64,000 bases of DNA from Zhouia amylolytica (GCF_900116365.1 NZ_FPAG01000006.1:1-64000), one strand, 5' to 3'; counted from the first letter of the stretch, positions 35,286 through 44,787 are shown. Notes: generated from the letters alone by a model not told the origin. Numbers and translations are program-made.

Positions 35286-35945
35286 TTGTTTACGCATCAA
35301 CATCCATATGAGCCATTTATCCCTAAGGGGGCTACGAAACTGATCGTGGGTACATTGCCGCCTCCAAGATTTACGACCGGGCAATTCAAAGCCGGGGATG
35401 TAGATTTTTGTTATGGGAGTCGTGATGGTTATTTATGGCCTATTCTGGACAGAATTTTTGATTTGAATCTCAGTTTTGAAACTACCGATAAGGCTGTTGA
35501 AGAGCGAAAAGCGTTTTTAGTAAAACACAAAATTGGTATATGTGATATCGTAGAGAGGGCCTATAGAGCGAAAGTAGATGCTTCTGATTTGGGTATGCAG
35601 GATATCGAGTTGCGTGATTTACTGGAGATCTTAAAAGTCCATGAAGTGATTGATACGTTATTGTTCATGGGCGGTAATAGTAAGAATGGACCCGAATATT
35701 TTTTTAGAAAACATTTGAAAGGTACTGGTAAGGTGTTGCATGAGGTTTCAGGGGATGTGCCCAGAATACATAATCTTCAATTGGGAAAGAGGATAATCAA
35801 AACGGTTTCATTGATTTCTCCTTCGGGTGCAGCGAACAGGGCTGTGGGATCATTGCAAGATTATAAACGCATGAAAAAAGAAAACCCTGAAATCAATACA
35901 CTTGACTTCAGGGTTGTTCAATATGCCAAGTATTTCAGAGGTTAA
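35286..35945 (+). CDS. Uracil-DNA glycosylase-superfamily protein
   Basis: Protein of 219 aa starting at TTG 35286. It has VGTLPPPRF (motif-1-like) and the sequence GDVDFCYGSRDGYLWPIL, then a C-terminal SPSGAANRA resembling the HPSP/HPS-type motif 2 of the uracil-DNA glycosylase superfamily. A DNA-repair or base-recognition role is likely, but the catalytic residues differ from classical Ung and the substrate is unknown. The 3' end forms a hairpin (AACCCTGAA / TTCAGGGTT) inside the coding sequence, and the stop overlaps the bTHX stop on the other strand. Confidence 0.75.
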   Translation: MFTHQHPYEPFIPKGATKLIVGTLPPPRFTTGQFKAGDVDFCYGSRDGYLWPILDRIFDLNLSFETTDKAVEERKAFLVKHKIGICDIVERAYRAKVDASDLGMQDIELRDLLEILKVHEVIDTLLFMGGNSKNGPEYFFRKHLKGTGKVLHEVSGDVPRIHNLQLGKRIIKTVSLISPSGAANRAVGSLQDYKRMKKENPEINTLDFRVVQYAKYFRG

Positions 35946-36076
35946 GCCTTCTGATTTACTTTTTCACTTTTTACCGGGTCTGGTTTTACTTTGAATTTGC
36001 TTCTTCGAGGGCGCAGTCTTCCATAAGACCCGATATGGATTTTGCCCCGTTTCGTTTTCTTATCTCCTTTACCCAT
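35942..36076 (-). CDS. Ribosomal protein bTHX-like (30S THX)
   Basis: Small gene of 44 codons. The product begins MGKGDKKTKRGKIHIGSYGR and continues with LRPRRSKFK, matching the strongly basic THX family that sits in the head of the 30S subunit in Thermus and Bacteroidota. The tail (KPDPVKSEKVNQKA) is family-variable. It ends tail to tail with the glycosylase-like gene, sharing the palindrome TTAA for both stops. Confidence 0.92.
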   Translation of the reverse strand: MGKGDKKTKRGKIHIGSYGRLRPRRSKFKVKPDPVKSEKVNQKA

Positions 36077-36136
36077 TTTATAAATTTTTATTGGTTTAGC
36101 TACAATTTAATAAAATAGGTAATTGAAGTCAAATTA

Positions 36137-36898
36137 TTAACGAATAGACTTTACAAATTCTTCGATTCCATCAATTCCTTTACTGTTCAGTGTTTTAATA
36201 AAGGCAGATCCGATGATTGCACCTTTTGCTAATTTCGTGGCAGCATTAAACGTATCTTTATTACTAATTCCAAATCCTACAATTTGAGGGTTTTTAAGTT
36301 GGAGTTGATCGACACGCTCAAAATATTGCGTCTGCACATCACCAAAGGTGTTTTTGGCACCAGTAACACTGGCAGAGCTTACCATGTAGATAAAACCGTC
36401 TGAAACCGAATCTATAAAACGAATACGTTCGTCTGAGGTTTGTGGTGTAATAAGGAAGACATTGGAGAGTCCGTATTTTTCAAATAGGGCTTTGTATTCT
36501 TCTTCATAAACATCTACGGGAAGATCGGGTATAATGAGGCCGTCAATGCCTATTTCTGCACATTTGGCGCAAAATGCTTCTACACCATACTGCATCATTG
36601 GATTGAAGTAACCCATTATGATCAGTGGAATATGTACCGTTTCTCTAATGTCCTTTAGTTGTTCGAACAGTTTTTTCGTCGTCATCCCATTTTTCAGAGC
36701 TTTGGTAGAGCTTTCCTGAATGGTTGGTCCGTCGGCAAGCGGGTCACTAAACGGTAATCCGATTTCTATCATATCGACCCCGTTGTTTTGTAATCGCTCA
36801 ATAATCGGAACGGTATCTTCCAGGTCGGGATAACCTGCCGTGAAATATATAGAGAGTAACTTCTTGTCTTCTTCTAACTTTTTATGAATTCTATTCAT
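36137..36898 (-). CDS. trpA: Tryptophan synthase alpha chain
   Basis: Protein of 253 aa, TIM barrel. It cleaves indole-3-glycerol phosphate to indole and glyceraldehyde 3-phosphate and passes indole to TrpB. Key segments: MIEIGLPFSDPLADGPTIQ with the catalytic Glu, GLIIPDLPVDVYEEE with the catalytic Asp, and the phosphate-binding GFGISN and AIIGSAF. It is the last gene of the operon, 64 bases after trpB. Confidence 0.97.
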   Translation of the reverse strand: MNRIHKKLEEDKKLLSIYFTAGYPDLEDTVPIIERLQNNGVDMIEIGLPFSDPLADGPTIQESSTKALKNGMTTKKLFEQLKDIRETVHIPLIIMGYFNPMMQYGVEAFCAKCAEIGIDGLIIPDLPVDVYEEEYKALFEKYGLSNVFLITPQTSDERIRFIDSVSDGFIYMVSSASVTGAKNTFGDVQTQYFERVDQLQLKNPQIVGFGISNKDTFNAATKLAKGAIIGSAFIKTLNSKGIDGIEEFVKSIR

Positions 36899-36962
36899 TT
36901 TTATACGTATTGGGTATTGATCATTGATTTTTGAATCTCATGGTAAACATGAGTGTTCTTCT

Positions 36963-38144
36963 TTATAAACCAAAGTAATCAATGTATGTATTTAAATCTT
37001 TGTCTCCTCTTCCTGATAGTGCTACTACTACGATATCATCAGGTTTAAATTTTGTGTTCTCGAAAATGGCAAGTGCATGGCTGGTTTCGATGGCAGGGAT
37101 AATACCTTCCAACTTACATAATTCCAGACCTGCCTTCATGGCCTCTGCATCGGTAATAGCTTTAAATTCGGCTCTGCCTGTTGCGTACAAATGAGAATGC
37201 ATAGGTCCGACGCCCGGATAATCCAAACCTGCAGAAATTGAATAAGGCTCTGTTATTTGTCCGTCGTCTGTTTGCATTAACAAAGTTTTACACCCATGAA
37301 TGATTCCTTTATGGCCTAGTACTGAGGTTGCAGCACTTTCTCCTGAATGAACTCCTTTTCCGGCTGCTTCGACTGCAATGATACCTACTTCTTCTTCGTC
37401 TAAGAAGTGATAAAAGGTGCCGGCGGCATTACTCCCTCCTCCAATACATGCTACCACATAATCGGGATTTTCGCGACCTTCTTTTTCTTTCAACTGGGTT
37501 TTAATTTCGGCTGAAATTACGCTTTGAAAGCGGGTTACCATGTCTGGATACGGATGGGGTCCGATTGCAGAACCGATAATATAATGGGTGTTTACCGGAT
37601 TGTTAATCCAATCACGGATCGCTTCATTGGTAGCGTCCTTCAGGGTACGGCTTCCTGATAATGCCGGGCGTACTTCGGCTCCAAGCATTTTCATACGCGC
37701 CACATTGGGTGCTTGTCTTGCAATATCAATTTCTCCCATATAGACAATACACTCCAATCCCATTAAGGCACACACGGTAGCCGTTGCTACGCCGTGCTGA
37801 CCAGCCCCGGTTTCTGCAATAATACGGGTTTTACCCAGGCGCTTTGCCATGAGGATTTGTCCGATGGTATTATTGATTTTATGTGCACCGGTATGGTTGA
37901 GGTCTTCTCTTTTTAGATAAATTTTTGTTCCATACTTTTCAGACATTCGCTTAGCGAAGTACAGGGGTGACGGGCGACCAACGTAATCTTTTAATAATTG
38001 ATTGAATTCTTCTTTAAATGAAGGTTCATCCATTACTTTTAAATACTGTTGACGCAACTCTTCTACATTCGGATACAGCATTTCAGGAATAAATGCTCCT
38101 CCGAACTCTCCATAATATCCTTTTTCGTTTACGTGATAACTCAT
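36963..38144 (-). CDS. trpB: Tryptophan synthase beta chain
   Basis: Protein of 393 aa. PLP enzyme joining indole and serine. The PLP lysine is in [11 protein letters not shown] (about 85-95), the phosphate-binding loop is GGGSNAAG, and [10 protein letters not shown] holds the catalytic Glu region. The start ATG overlaps the trpF stop by four bases (ATGA). Confidence 0.98.
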   Translation of the reverse strand: MSYHVNEKGYYGEFGGAFIPEMLYPNVEELRQQYLKVMDEPSFKEEFNQLLKDYVGRPSPLYFAKRMSEKYGTKIYLKREDLNHTGAHKINNTIGQILMAKRLGKTRIIAETGAGQHGVATATVCALMGLECIVYMGEIDIARQAPNVARMKMLGAEVRPALSGSRTLKDATNEAIRDWINNPVNTHYIIGSAIGPHPYPDMVTRFQSVISAEIKTQLKEKEGRENPDYVVACIGGGSNAAGTFYHFLDEEEVGIIAVEAAGKGVHSGESAATSVLGHKGIIHGCKTLLMQTDDGQITEPYSISAGLDYPGVGPMHSHLYATGRAEFKAITDAEAMKAGLELCKLEGIIPAIETSHALAIFENTKFKPDDIVVVALSGRGDKDLNTYIDYFGL

Positions 38145-38821
38145 TGCTTTATGTTTTCATTCTGGTGGCTTTTTAAGAAGTCACCTAATTTATCTTTGAA
38201 TTGTTTTAGTTGTTCTATGTTTTTTTGTCCGGGAGCAATTTCAAATTTGCTATTCACATCGATGGCATAGCAATATTTTGACTCCTCTCTGCTAAGAAAT
38301 GACAGTACCTCGTTAATTTCATTCAGACCGATTCCTCCGCTTAGGAAGTAGGGTTTTTGTGAGGGGTATTGTTTTAAAACCGACCAATCGAAGGTATAGC
38401 CGTTGCCCCCCGGCAGTTTTCCTTTTGTGTCAAAAAGAAAGTAATCGACATAAGGTTCATAGGCCTTCAGGACATTAAAATCGAAAGTGTCTTTTATGGA
38501 AAATACCTTGATGAGGGAAGGTGCTCCTGACTTGCTTTCGGATGCGAGTTTGTTTTTTAACTCTTTACAAAATTCGGGAGTTTCGTTACCGTGAAGTTGG
38601 ATTGCATTGAGTTCATATTCATTGATTTTATTTGAAATATATGCTTCTGATGCATCAACAAATACTCCGACTTTTTGAATGTTATCAGAAATATTAGGTA
38701 TTGATCTATCGAAATACCTGGAAGATTTACTATAAAAAATATAGCCAAGATAGTCTGGTTGCAAAGCAGCAACGGCTGTCATGTTATCCGGATATTTCAT
38801 TCCACAAACTTTCAGTTTCAT
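38141..38821 (-). CDS. trpF: Phosphoribosylanthranilate isomerase
   Basis: Protein of 226 aa, TIM barrel; Amadori rearrangement of phosphoribosyl anthranilate. [10 protein letters not shown] at the start holds the catalytic Cys; IQLHGNET and [19 protein letters not shown] hold the catalytic Asp and phosphate loop. Separate from trpC, as usual in Bacteroidota. It overlaps both trpC and trpB by four bases. Confidence 0.97.
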   Translation of the reverse strand: MKLKVCGMKYPDNMTAVAALQPDYLGYIFYSKSSRYFDRSIPNISDNIQKVGVFVDASEAYISNKINEYELNAIQLHGNETPEFCKELKNKLASESKSGAPSLIKVFSIKDTFDFNVLKAYEPYVDYFLFDTKGKLPGGNGYTFDWSVLKQYPSQKPYFLSGGIGLNEINEVLSFLSREESKYCYAIDVNSKFEIAPGQKNIEQLKQFKDKLGDFLKSHQNENIKQ

Positions 38822-39603
38822 TTCTCAAGAGCTTTAATAAATTCATAGGCACTTTGGCCAGGGTTTTCGGTCTTCATAAAGTTTTCCCCGATTAAAAATC
38901 CTTGATAGCCATACTCCTGTAATTCTTTGATGGGTTCGATCGCGCTGATACCGCTTTCTGAAACCTTCACAAATTCATCAGGGATTAAAGCGGATAGCTT
39001 TTTACTGGTTTCAATAGTGACATCGAAGGTTTTAAGGTTTCGGTTGTTTACACCGAGCATGTCAAGGGTAGGCATGATGGATTTATGTAATTCTTCTTCA
39101 TTATGAACTTCTAAAAGAACATCTAATCCCAGGTCTTTAGCGAGCTTAGAAAGTGTTGATATTTCATTTCTATTCAGGATGGCCGCAATCAGAAGAATAA
39201 CATCTGCACCATGGGCTTTGGCTTCAATAAGCTGGTATTCGTCGATAATGAATTCTTTTCTTAGCAAAGGAGTGTTTACTGATGCCCGGGCTAATAAGAG
39301 GTCGTCCAGGGATCCTCCGAAATATTTACCATCGGTAAGAATGGACATTCCGCATACGCCCGCATTACTATAGCCTTCAGCAACTTCAGCGACACTAACT
39401 TTTTGATTAATAACGGATTTAGAAGGTGAGCGTCTTTTGTGTTCGGCTATAATTCCGGTTTTACTCGTTTTGAGAAGTGTTGCCAGCGAATTACATGGTC
39501 TTTCGAATAGCACTGATGCTTCCAGTTGTGAAACAGGAATCAGGCGCTTTTTCAAATCGACTTCCTTTCTTTTATCAATGACTATTTTGTCTAATATATT
39601 CAT
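38818..39603 (-). CDS. trpC: Indole-3-glycerol phosphate synthase
   Basis: Protein of 261 aa, TIM barrel. It closes the indole ring from CdRP. Motifs: IIAEHKRRSPSKS (catalytic Glu and Lys), LRKEFIIDEYQL, and LLEVHNEEEL; LGVNNRNLKTF and SESGI line the phosphate site. It overlaps trpF by four bases and follows trpD by 32 bases. Confidence 0.97.
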   Translation of the reverse strand: MNILDKIVIDKRKEVDLKKRLIPVSQLEASVLFERPCNSLATLLKTSKTGIIAEHKRRSPSKSVINQKVSVAEVAEGYSNAGVCGMSILTDGKYFGGSLDDLLLARASVNTPLLRKEFIIDEYQLIEAKAHGADVILLIAAILNRNEISTLSKLAKDLGLDVLLEVHNEEELHKSIMPTLDMLGVNNRNLKTFDVTIETSKKLSALIPDEFVKVSESGISAIEPIKELQEYGYQGFLIGENFMKTENPGQSAYEFIKALEK

Positions 39604-39635
39604 GTGTTGTTGTTATTATTGACTTCCGACTCCTA

Positions 39636-40628
39636 TCACTTACTTAATTCTTGCAGGGTCTTCAAAACCTTTAATCCATTTCCGGCCATCAAGCTTTCTT
39701 TTGCCGTATGAAAACCTTCAACAGGTGATAGGTCGTTTACCGTTGCAATGGCCATACCAGCATTGGCACATACCACATTGTTTTGTGCTTCGGTTCCTTT
39801 ACCTTCAAGGATGTTCATGAAGATTTTAGCTGATTCTTCGATGCTGCCACCACCATAGATGTCGGATGCTGCCACGGCATTTACTTCAAAGTCTTCCGGG
39901 GTGATCATTTTCTCTGTTTGGTTTCCGATCGCTTTAGTGGCTCCTGTTAATGAAATTTCATCATATCCATCGAGGGCATGAATGATATTGTATTTTTTAT
40001 CGGTGTTTTGATAGAGGTAGCTATACATTCTTGCCAGTTCTAAATTGAAAACCCCTAATAATTGATTTTTAGGGAATGAAGGATTCACCATGGGGCCCAG
40101 CATGTTAAAAAAGGTTTTCACGGCTAGTTCTCTGCGTATAGGAGCTACGTTTTTCATAGCGGGGTGAAAGAGCGGAGCGTGTAATATGGTAATCCCGGCC
40201 TGATCTACAGATCTTTTTATGAAATCCTGATCGCTTGTGAATTTAATACCCAGGTATTCCATTACGTTACTGGATCCACATTTGGAGGACACCCCATAAT
40301 TACCGTGTTTAGCTACTTTAATACCTGCACCAGCAGTGATAAAAGAGGATAGGGTCGATATGTTAAAGGTGTCTTTTCCGTCGCCGCCTGTCCCTACAAT
40401 ATCAATGGTATTAAATTCGCTGAGGTCGACTGGAACACAAAGTTCCAATAGTGCATCACGAAATCCTTCCAGTTCTTCGATGGTAATGCTACGCATCATG
40501 TAAACGGTTAGAAAGGCTGCAATCTGACTAGTGTTGTATGCTCCTTTGGAAATGTTTACCAGTACATTTTTAGCTTCACCTTTTGAAATGGTTTCGTGGT
40601 TAATAAGTCGGTTTAGTATTTCTTTCAT
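39636..40628 (-). CDS. trpD: Anthranilate phosphoribosyltransferase
   Basis: Protein of 330 aa. Transfers phosphoribose from PRPP to anthranilate. The PRPP loop is GTGGDGKDTFNIST (about 80-93), followed by KHGNYGVSSKCGSSNVME and the Asp-Glu pair (YDEISLTG). Not fused to trpG. A 99-base gap separates it from trpG, the longest inside the operon. Confidence 0.97.
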   Translation of the reverse strand: MKEILNRLINHETISKGEAKNVLVNISKGAYNTSQIAAFLTVYMMRSITIEELEGFRDALLELCVPVDLSEFNTIDIVGTGGDGKDTFNISTLSSFITAGAGIKVAKHGNYGVSSKCGSSNVMEYLGIKFTSDQDFIKRSVDQAGITILHAPLFHPAMKNVAPIRRELAVKTFFNMLGPMVNPSFPKNQLLGVFNLELARMYSYLYQNTDKKYNIIHALDGYDEISLTGATKAIGNQTEKMITPEDFEVNAVAASDIYGGGSIEESAKIFMNILEGKGTEAQNNVVCANAGMAIATVNDLSPVEGFHTAKESLMAGNGLKVLKTLQELSK

Positions 40629-40727
40629 GTTTTCTTCATTATCATCCCATAGTTACTACGGGTATATTCTGTTTTGTTTAAGCTTATCGGGGTTCCTTTT
40701 TCAGCAATAATTAACAGGAAACCGTTG

Positions 40728-41291
40728 TTAAGACTTTACCCAGTTTTCCAGTATTTTTTTACCATGAGGCGTTAGAACCGACTCAGGATGGTATTGGACT
40801 CCTGAGACATCGTATTCGATATGTCTTAATGACATTACTTGTCCGTTTTCATCATAAGATGTTGGTTTCAGTACATCGGGCAGATTAGGGTCAACTACCC
40901 AGCTATGATATCGACCTGCTTCAAACTCTTTGGGAAGGTCATTAAAAAGCAGATCATCTTCGACTACGGTGACTTTGGTAGACACCCCGTGATATACTTT
41001 ATCGAGGTTGATTAATTTTCCTCCAAAAACCTCTCCTATGGCTTGCATTCCCAGGCATACTCCAAAGATACTTTTTGTGGGAGCATATTTTTTTATGATT
41101 GATTTCAAAAGCCCTGCTTCATCGGGTATACCCGGTCCTGGTGATAAAACAATTTTTTCGAAGGGTTCTACTTCTTCCAGGGTAAGCTGATCATTTCGTT
41201 TTACGATTACTTCACAATCGAGGTCCTCCAGGTAGTGTACCAGGTTGTAAGTAAAACTATCGTAATTATCGATGACTAATATCTTTTTCAT
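40728..41291 (-). CDS. trpG: Anthranilate synthase component II (glutamine amidotransferase)
   Basis: Protein of 187 aa, class I amidotransferase. It supplies ammonia to TrpE. The nucleophile is Cys79 in GVCLGMQAIGE; the His-Glu pair is in YHPESVL near 166. SPGPGIPDEAG forms the oxyanion loop. Could also serve folate synthesis as PabA, as in many bacteria with a single copy. It lies 24 bases after trpE. Confidence 0.96.
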   Translation of the reverse strand: MKKILVIDNYDSFTYNLVHYLEDLDCEVIVKRNDQLTLEEVEPFEKIVLSPGPGIPDEAGLLKSIIKKYAPTKSIFGVCLGMQAIGEVFGGKLINLDKVYHGVSTKVTVVEDDLLFNDLPKEFEAGRYHSWVVDPNLPDVLKPTSYDENGQVMSLRHIEYDVSGVQYHPESVLTPHGKKILENWVKS

Positions 41292-41315
41292 TTGAATGTG
41301 TATTCAGTAGTTGTG

Positions 41316-42716
41316 TTAAATGCTTTCTGCCATATCGAGTGCTTTGTTCAGGGCACCAAGTTTGTTATAGACTTCTTGTAATTCGCTTTCAGGGTTGGAT
41401 GCTGAAACGAGTCCGGCGCCTGCCTGATAGTGTAATTCGTGATTTTTACTTAGAAATGTTCTGATCATGATGGCATGATTAAAGTTGCCGTGAAAATCCA
41501 TAAAGCCAATAGCTCCTCCATAGAAGTTTCTGTTGATGGTTTCATACTTATCTATGAGTTGCAGTGCCATATGTTTTGGTGCTCCACTTAAGGTTCCTGC
41601 CGGAAATGTATCGGCTACGACTTGCATAGTCGGGGTATCTGGTTTTTTCTTTGCAGTAACCTTGGAAACCAGGTGAATGACATGCGAAAAGAATTGAACT
41701 TCTCGGTATGTTTCAACTTTTACGTTATTTCCGTGTCGGCTCAGGTCGTTTCTGGCAAGGTCAACAAGCATGACATGTTCGCTGTTCTCCTTTTCGTCCT
41801 TAGCCAGCTTTTTGGCTAATTCAGAATCTTTTTCATCATTCCCGGTACGTTTGAAGGTACCTGCTATCGGATGAATTTCGGCTTTATTACCTTTTATGAC
41901 CAGTTGTGCTTCCGGAGAGCTTCCGAAGATTTTAAAGTTTCCGTAATCGAAGTAAAACAGGTAAGGGGAAGGGTTAATACTTCTCAAGGCTCGGTAAACG
42001 TTAAATTCATCTCCTTTAAATTTTTGTGAGAAACGCTTACTTAGCACCAGTTGAAATACATCGCCACGGGCACAATGTCTTTTGGCTAGTTCTACATGTT
42101 CTTTGTATTCATTATCGGTAAGGTTTGAAACCGGGTCACCTTCTTTATTGAAGTTATAGGTTGCAAAGTTCTTCGAACTTAACAGTTGTTCTATTTGCGG
42201 GATGTTATTTTCTGAATTGTAACAATGAGCAAATATATAGGCCTCATTTTTAAAATGGTTGATAGCTATGATGTTTTGATAAATAGCATAATAGATATCT
42301 GGGATATTGAGGTGGTCTTCTTTTTGCGTAATATCGACTTGTTCGAAGTAACGAACGGCATCGTGAGCTATATATCCGAACAGTCCGTTATTTATAAATT
42401 TGAATCCGTTTTTTTCTGCTTTGAATTGTTGCGCAAACTCTTCTATGGCCTGCGGGACATTTATTTGCTTGTCGATTGCTATTTCTTCGCTTGTGCCGTC
42501 CGGGTATTGTTTGGTAATGATTTCATTGGCCACATTAATCGAGGCAATCGGATTGAAGCATATATATGAAAAACTATTATCGTTAGCATGATAGTCGCTA
42601 CTTTCGAGCAAGATACTATTTGGGTATCGATCTCTTATTTTAAGGTAGACACTCACCGGGGTAATGGTATCGGCAAGTATTTGTTTGTAATGCGTTGTTA
42701 AGTTATATGTTTTCAT
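41316..42716 (-). CDS. trpE: Anthranilate synthase component I
   Basis: Protein of 466 aa. Chorismate to anthranilate. The N-terminus has the tryptophan feedback motif LLES at 36-39 with the paired Ser50 (LLES-x10-S), so allosteric inhibition by Trp is expected. The chorismate-binding domain shows EIHPIAGTFKR, DLARNDLSR and GTLSGAPKHMALQLID. First structural gene of the operon, preceded by a leader and attenuator. Confidence 0.97.
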   Translation of the reverse strand: MKTYNLTTHYKQILADTITPVSVYLKIRDRYPNSILLESSDYHANDNSFSYICFNPIASINVANEIITKQYPDGTSEEIAIDKQINVPQAIEEFAQQFKAEKNGFKFINNGLFGYIAHDAVRYFEQVDITQKEDHLNIPDIYYAIYQNIIAINHFKNEAYIFAHCYNSENNIPQIEQLLSSKNFATYNFNKEGDPVSNLTDNEYKEHVELAKRHCARGDVFQLVLSKRFSQKFKGDEFNVYRALRSINPSPYLFYFDYGNFKIFGSSPEAQLVIKGNKAEIHPIAGTFKRTGNDEKDSELAKKLAKDEKENSEHVMLVDLARNDLSRHGNNVKVETYREVQFFSHVIHLVSKVTAKKKPDTPTMQVVADTFPAGTLSGAPKHMALQLIDKYETINRNFYGGAIGFMDFHGNFNHAIMIRTFLSKNHELHYQAGAGLVSASNPESELQEVYNKLGALNKALDMAESI

Positions 42717-42752
42717 ATGGTTTAATGAATTTCAAATGTTTTTAAAATCAAA

Positions 42753-42780
42753 AAAGGCTTGTCGTGTTTGACAAGCCTTT
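42753..42780 (-). terminator. trp attenuator
   Basis: On the minus strand AAAGGCTTGTC and GACAAGCCTTT form an 11-bp stem with a six-base loop, followed by T-rich sequence. It lies between the leader peptide and trpE, as a Trp-dependent attenuator should. Confidence 0.88.
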
Positions 42781-42819
42781 TTGTATATTAAGTTTTAATT
42801 TATACTATAGCGGTGCCTC

Positions 42820-42876
42820 TCACGACGTCTGACGTAAGTTGATCCACCACCAAGTATTGTTTAAAATATTGTTCAT
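42820..42876 (-). CDS. trpL: trp operon leader peptide
   Basis: Too short for usual gene calling: 18 codons reading MNNILNNTWWWINLRQTS, with three consecutive TGG codons. A ribosome stalled there when charged tRNA-Trp is scarce would alter pairing downstream. GGTG in the Trp-codon region can pair with CACC just after the stop. Then follow 39 bases and the attenuator hairpin. Position, Trp run, promoter and hairpin together make this convincing. Confidence 0.9.
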   Translation of the reverse strand: MNNILNNTWWWINLRQTS

Positions 42877-42896
42877 TCTCGTTTTGAATATGGGGT

Positions 42897-42927
42897 CAAA
42901 TATAGAAATGAAATTTTAATTTTCAAA
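42897..42927 (-). promoter_or_regulatory. trp operon promoter
   Basis: Minus strand TTTG (42924-42927), 19 bases, TATATTTG (42897-42904): a perfect Bacteroidota consensus, 20 bases before the leader ATG. Confidence 0.88.
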
Positions 42928-42975
42928 CGGGTTTTAAAAAAATAACAAAAGAAGTATGAAGCTGTTACAAAAAGA

Positions 42976-43009
42976 GAAAGCTCCACTATACGAATAAAGT
43001 GAAGCTTTC
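42976..43009 (-). terminator. Terminator after the yceI gene
   Basis: Minus strand GAAAGCTTCACT / AGTGGAGCTTTC with one mismatch, then TCTTTTTG. Confidence 0.82.
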
Positions 43010-43030
43010 AAACCAACCACCTTTGATTGT

Positions 43031-43600
43031 CTAGAACTCTAAATCAACAACCAAGTCAAATTCGTCATATATGGTTTTATCTCCCAGGTTGTCAAAAAAG
43101 CTACCTGAACCATACTTAACATTGTATTTACTTCTGTCTATTTTAAGGGTAGCAGTTGCTTTGCTGCCATAAACAGATACATCGAAGGTTACGGGGTTTG
43201 TAATTCCTTTTATCGTCAGGTCTCCGGTAACTTCGTATGAGTTTTTACCAGTAGCCTTTACATTTTTGAATACTAAAGTAGAGGTCGGGTGATTTTCAAC
43301 ACCGAAGAAATCATCCGATTTTAAGTGTCCGTCTAATTTTGTTTTCCATTCTCCTTCAAGGTCGGTAGACCCAATGGTAGTCATATTAACTACAAATTCT
43401 CCTCCGGTAAGTTTGTCACCGTCGAATTCTAAGTGACCATCCTTTAGTGCTACGGTTCCCTCATGAGAACCGGTAACCTTATATCCTTTCCAGGTTACGG
43501 TACTTTTTTCTGCATTTACACTTTTTTTCTCAGTTTCGATTGAATTAGCAGAAGCAGTTCCAACTACTAAAGCTAAGGTAATGGCTAATAAATTTTTCAT
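43031..43600 (-). CDS. YceI-family protein (secreted)
   Basis: Protein of 189 aa with a signal peptide (ALVVGTASANS). The YceI beta-barrel is recognisable: STVTWKGYKVTGSHEGTVAL, FVVNMTTIGSTDLEG, VTGDLTIKGITNPVTFDVSV. Family members bind isoprenoid lipids such as polyprenyl quinones in the periplasm. It lies 12 bases after the nitroreductase gene on the same strand, so one transcript is likely, under the MarR operator. Confidence 0.93.
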   Translation of the reverse strand: MKNLLAITLALVVGTASANSIETEKKSVNAEKSTVTWKGYKVTGSHEGTVALKDGHLEFDGDKLTGGEFVVNMTTIGSTDLEGEWKTKLDGHLKSDDFFGVENHPTSTLVFKNVKATGKNSYEVTGDLTIKGITNPVTFDVSVYGSKATATLKIDRSKYNVKYGSGSFFDNLGDKTIYDEFDLVVDLEF

Positions 43601-43612
43601 TTTGTTCGTGTT

Positions 43613-44245
43613 TTAAATTGTTGTAAATAATTCTGTTTTTGGTTTTCTTACTTTTATATATTCCTGGGTATTGTCTTCTTCACTTCTGTAACCTACAGGT
43701 GCAATTACGGCTGCGTTTAACCCTTTTTCATTCAGTCCGAGAATTTCATTGAACTTATCTGCTTCAAAGCCTTCCATAGGACATGAGTCTATTTTGAGTT
43801 CGGCGGCGGCAGCTAATAGGTTACCTAAAGCGATGTAGGTTTGTTTAGAAGTCCAAACTGCCTTCGCGTCTTCAGGAAGACTGTTTACCACCCCATTTAT
43901 CATTTCGCTAAAACCGTTAAGGCTATCTACCGGAATGTTTCTGGTAGCACTGATATTATTCATATAGGCTTCAGTGTCTTTTGGACTTAAGTTAACCTTA
44001 TTGGCGAATACAACCAAATGCGATGCGTCAGTTATTTGGGTTTGGTTCCAAGCTGCCGGCTTTAACTTTTCACGGATTTCCTGATCTTCAATGATTAGCA
44101 CCTGGTATGGTTGTAATCCGTATGATGAAGCGGATAACTGAATAGCTTCCTTTAGTGTTTCTAAATCCTGGGGACTAATTTTCTTTGACGGATCAAATTT
44201 TTTAGTCGCATATCTCCATTTAAGATTTTCAATGATATTACTCAT
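43613..44245 (-). CDS. NAD(P)H-dependent nitroreductase family oxidoreductase
   Basis: Protein of 210 aa. FMN-binding nitroreductase fold: MRYATK-type N-terminus (WRYATKKFDPSKKI), then SYGLQPYQVLIIED, and the C-terminal GLNAAVIAPVGYRS. Relatives reduce nitroaromatics and quinones with NAD(P)H. The gene stands between marR and yceI, preceded by a copy of the MarR-type palindrome, which suggests induction by a quinone-like or electrophilic compound. Confidence 0.9.
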   Translation of the reverse strand: MSNIIENLKWRYATKKFDPSKKISPQDLETLKEAIQLSASSYGLQPYQVLIIEDQEIREKLKPAAWNQTQITDASHLVVFANKVNLSPKDTEAYMNNISATRNIPVDSLNGFSEMINGVVNSLPEDAKAVWTSKQTYIALGNLLAAAAELKIDSCPMEGFEADKFNEILGLNEKGLNAAVIAPVGYRSEEDNTQEYIKVRKPKTELFTTI

Positions 44246-44265
44246 GATAATTGTGTTTACTATAA

Positions 44266-44277
44266 TTGTATATACAA
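44266..44277. promoter_or_regulatory. Probable MarR operator, nitroreductase promoter
   Basis: Perfect 12-base palindrome TTGTATATACAA in the 50-base gap between marR and the nitroreductase gene. The same 12 bases occur before marR at 44788-44799. Confidence 0.75.
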
Positions 44278-44295
44278 ATGTTTATTTAAATTTTT

Positions 44296-44712
44296 TTATA
44301 CTCTAAGTTTGTCCAGCAGGTTATTGAGGGTGTTAAGTTCTTCTTTACTTAATTCGACAATTATCTGCTGTTCGGCTTCGCATACTGCTTTATCCATTTC
44401 AATTAAAGCGTTCAGTCCATCGTTAGTGATAAAGATCTCTACTTTTCTTCTGTTTTGTTCGCAGGTATGACGTTTTACAAAATTTTTATCAATTAGTTTA
44501 TCGACCAAACGAGTCGTGTTGCTCATTTTGTGAATCATTCTTTCCTGGATGGTCGAGAGGTTCGCCGGTTTTCCTTTTTGACCTCTGAGTATTCTCAGCA
44601 CATTGAATTGAGGAGTGGAAACGTCAAATGGTTTAAGTGCATCTGTTATTTTATCACTTATAATATTTGCTGTATAAACCAAATTGACTACCGCTTTTGT
44701 GTGGTCAGACAT
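44296..44712 (-). CDS. MarR-family transcriptional regulator
   Basis: Protein of 138 aa from ATG 44712 (MSDHTKAVVNL); the longer frame upstream crosses the operator and is rejected. Winged helix: FDVSTPQFNVLRILRG, then LSTIQERMIHKMSNTTRLVDKL (recognition helix) and the wing RRKVEIFIT. A Cys in the linker region (HTCEQNRR) and one in the C-terminal helix (AVCEAEQ) could sense redox or electrophiles. It probably represses itself and the nitroreductase-yceI pair. Confidence 0.9.
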   Translation of the reverse strand: MSDHTKAVVNLVYTANIISDKITDALKPFDVSTPQFNVLRILRGQKGKPANLSTIQERMIHKMSNTTRLVDKLIDKNFVKRHTCEQNRRKVEIFITNDGLNALIEMDKAVCEAEQQIIVELSKEELNTLNNLLDKLRV

Positions 44713-44787
44713 TGTTTCTGTTTTTATGATTTCCTCTATCTTCAATTGTATTGACAAAATTTGTTGGTACAAATGTAATGTAAATAT

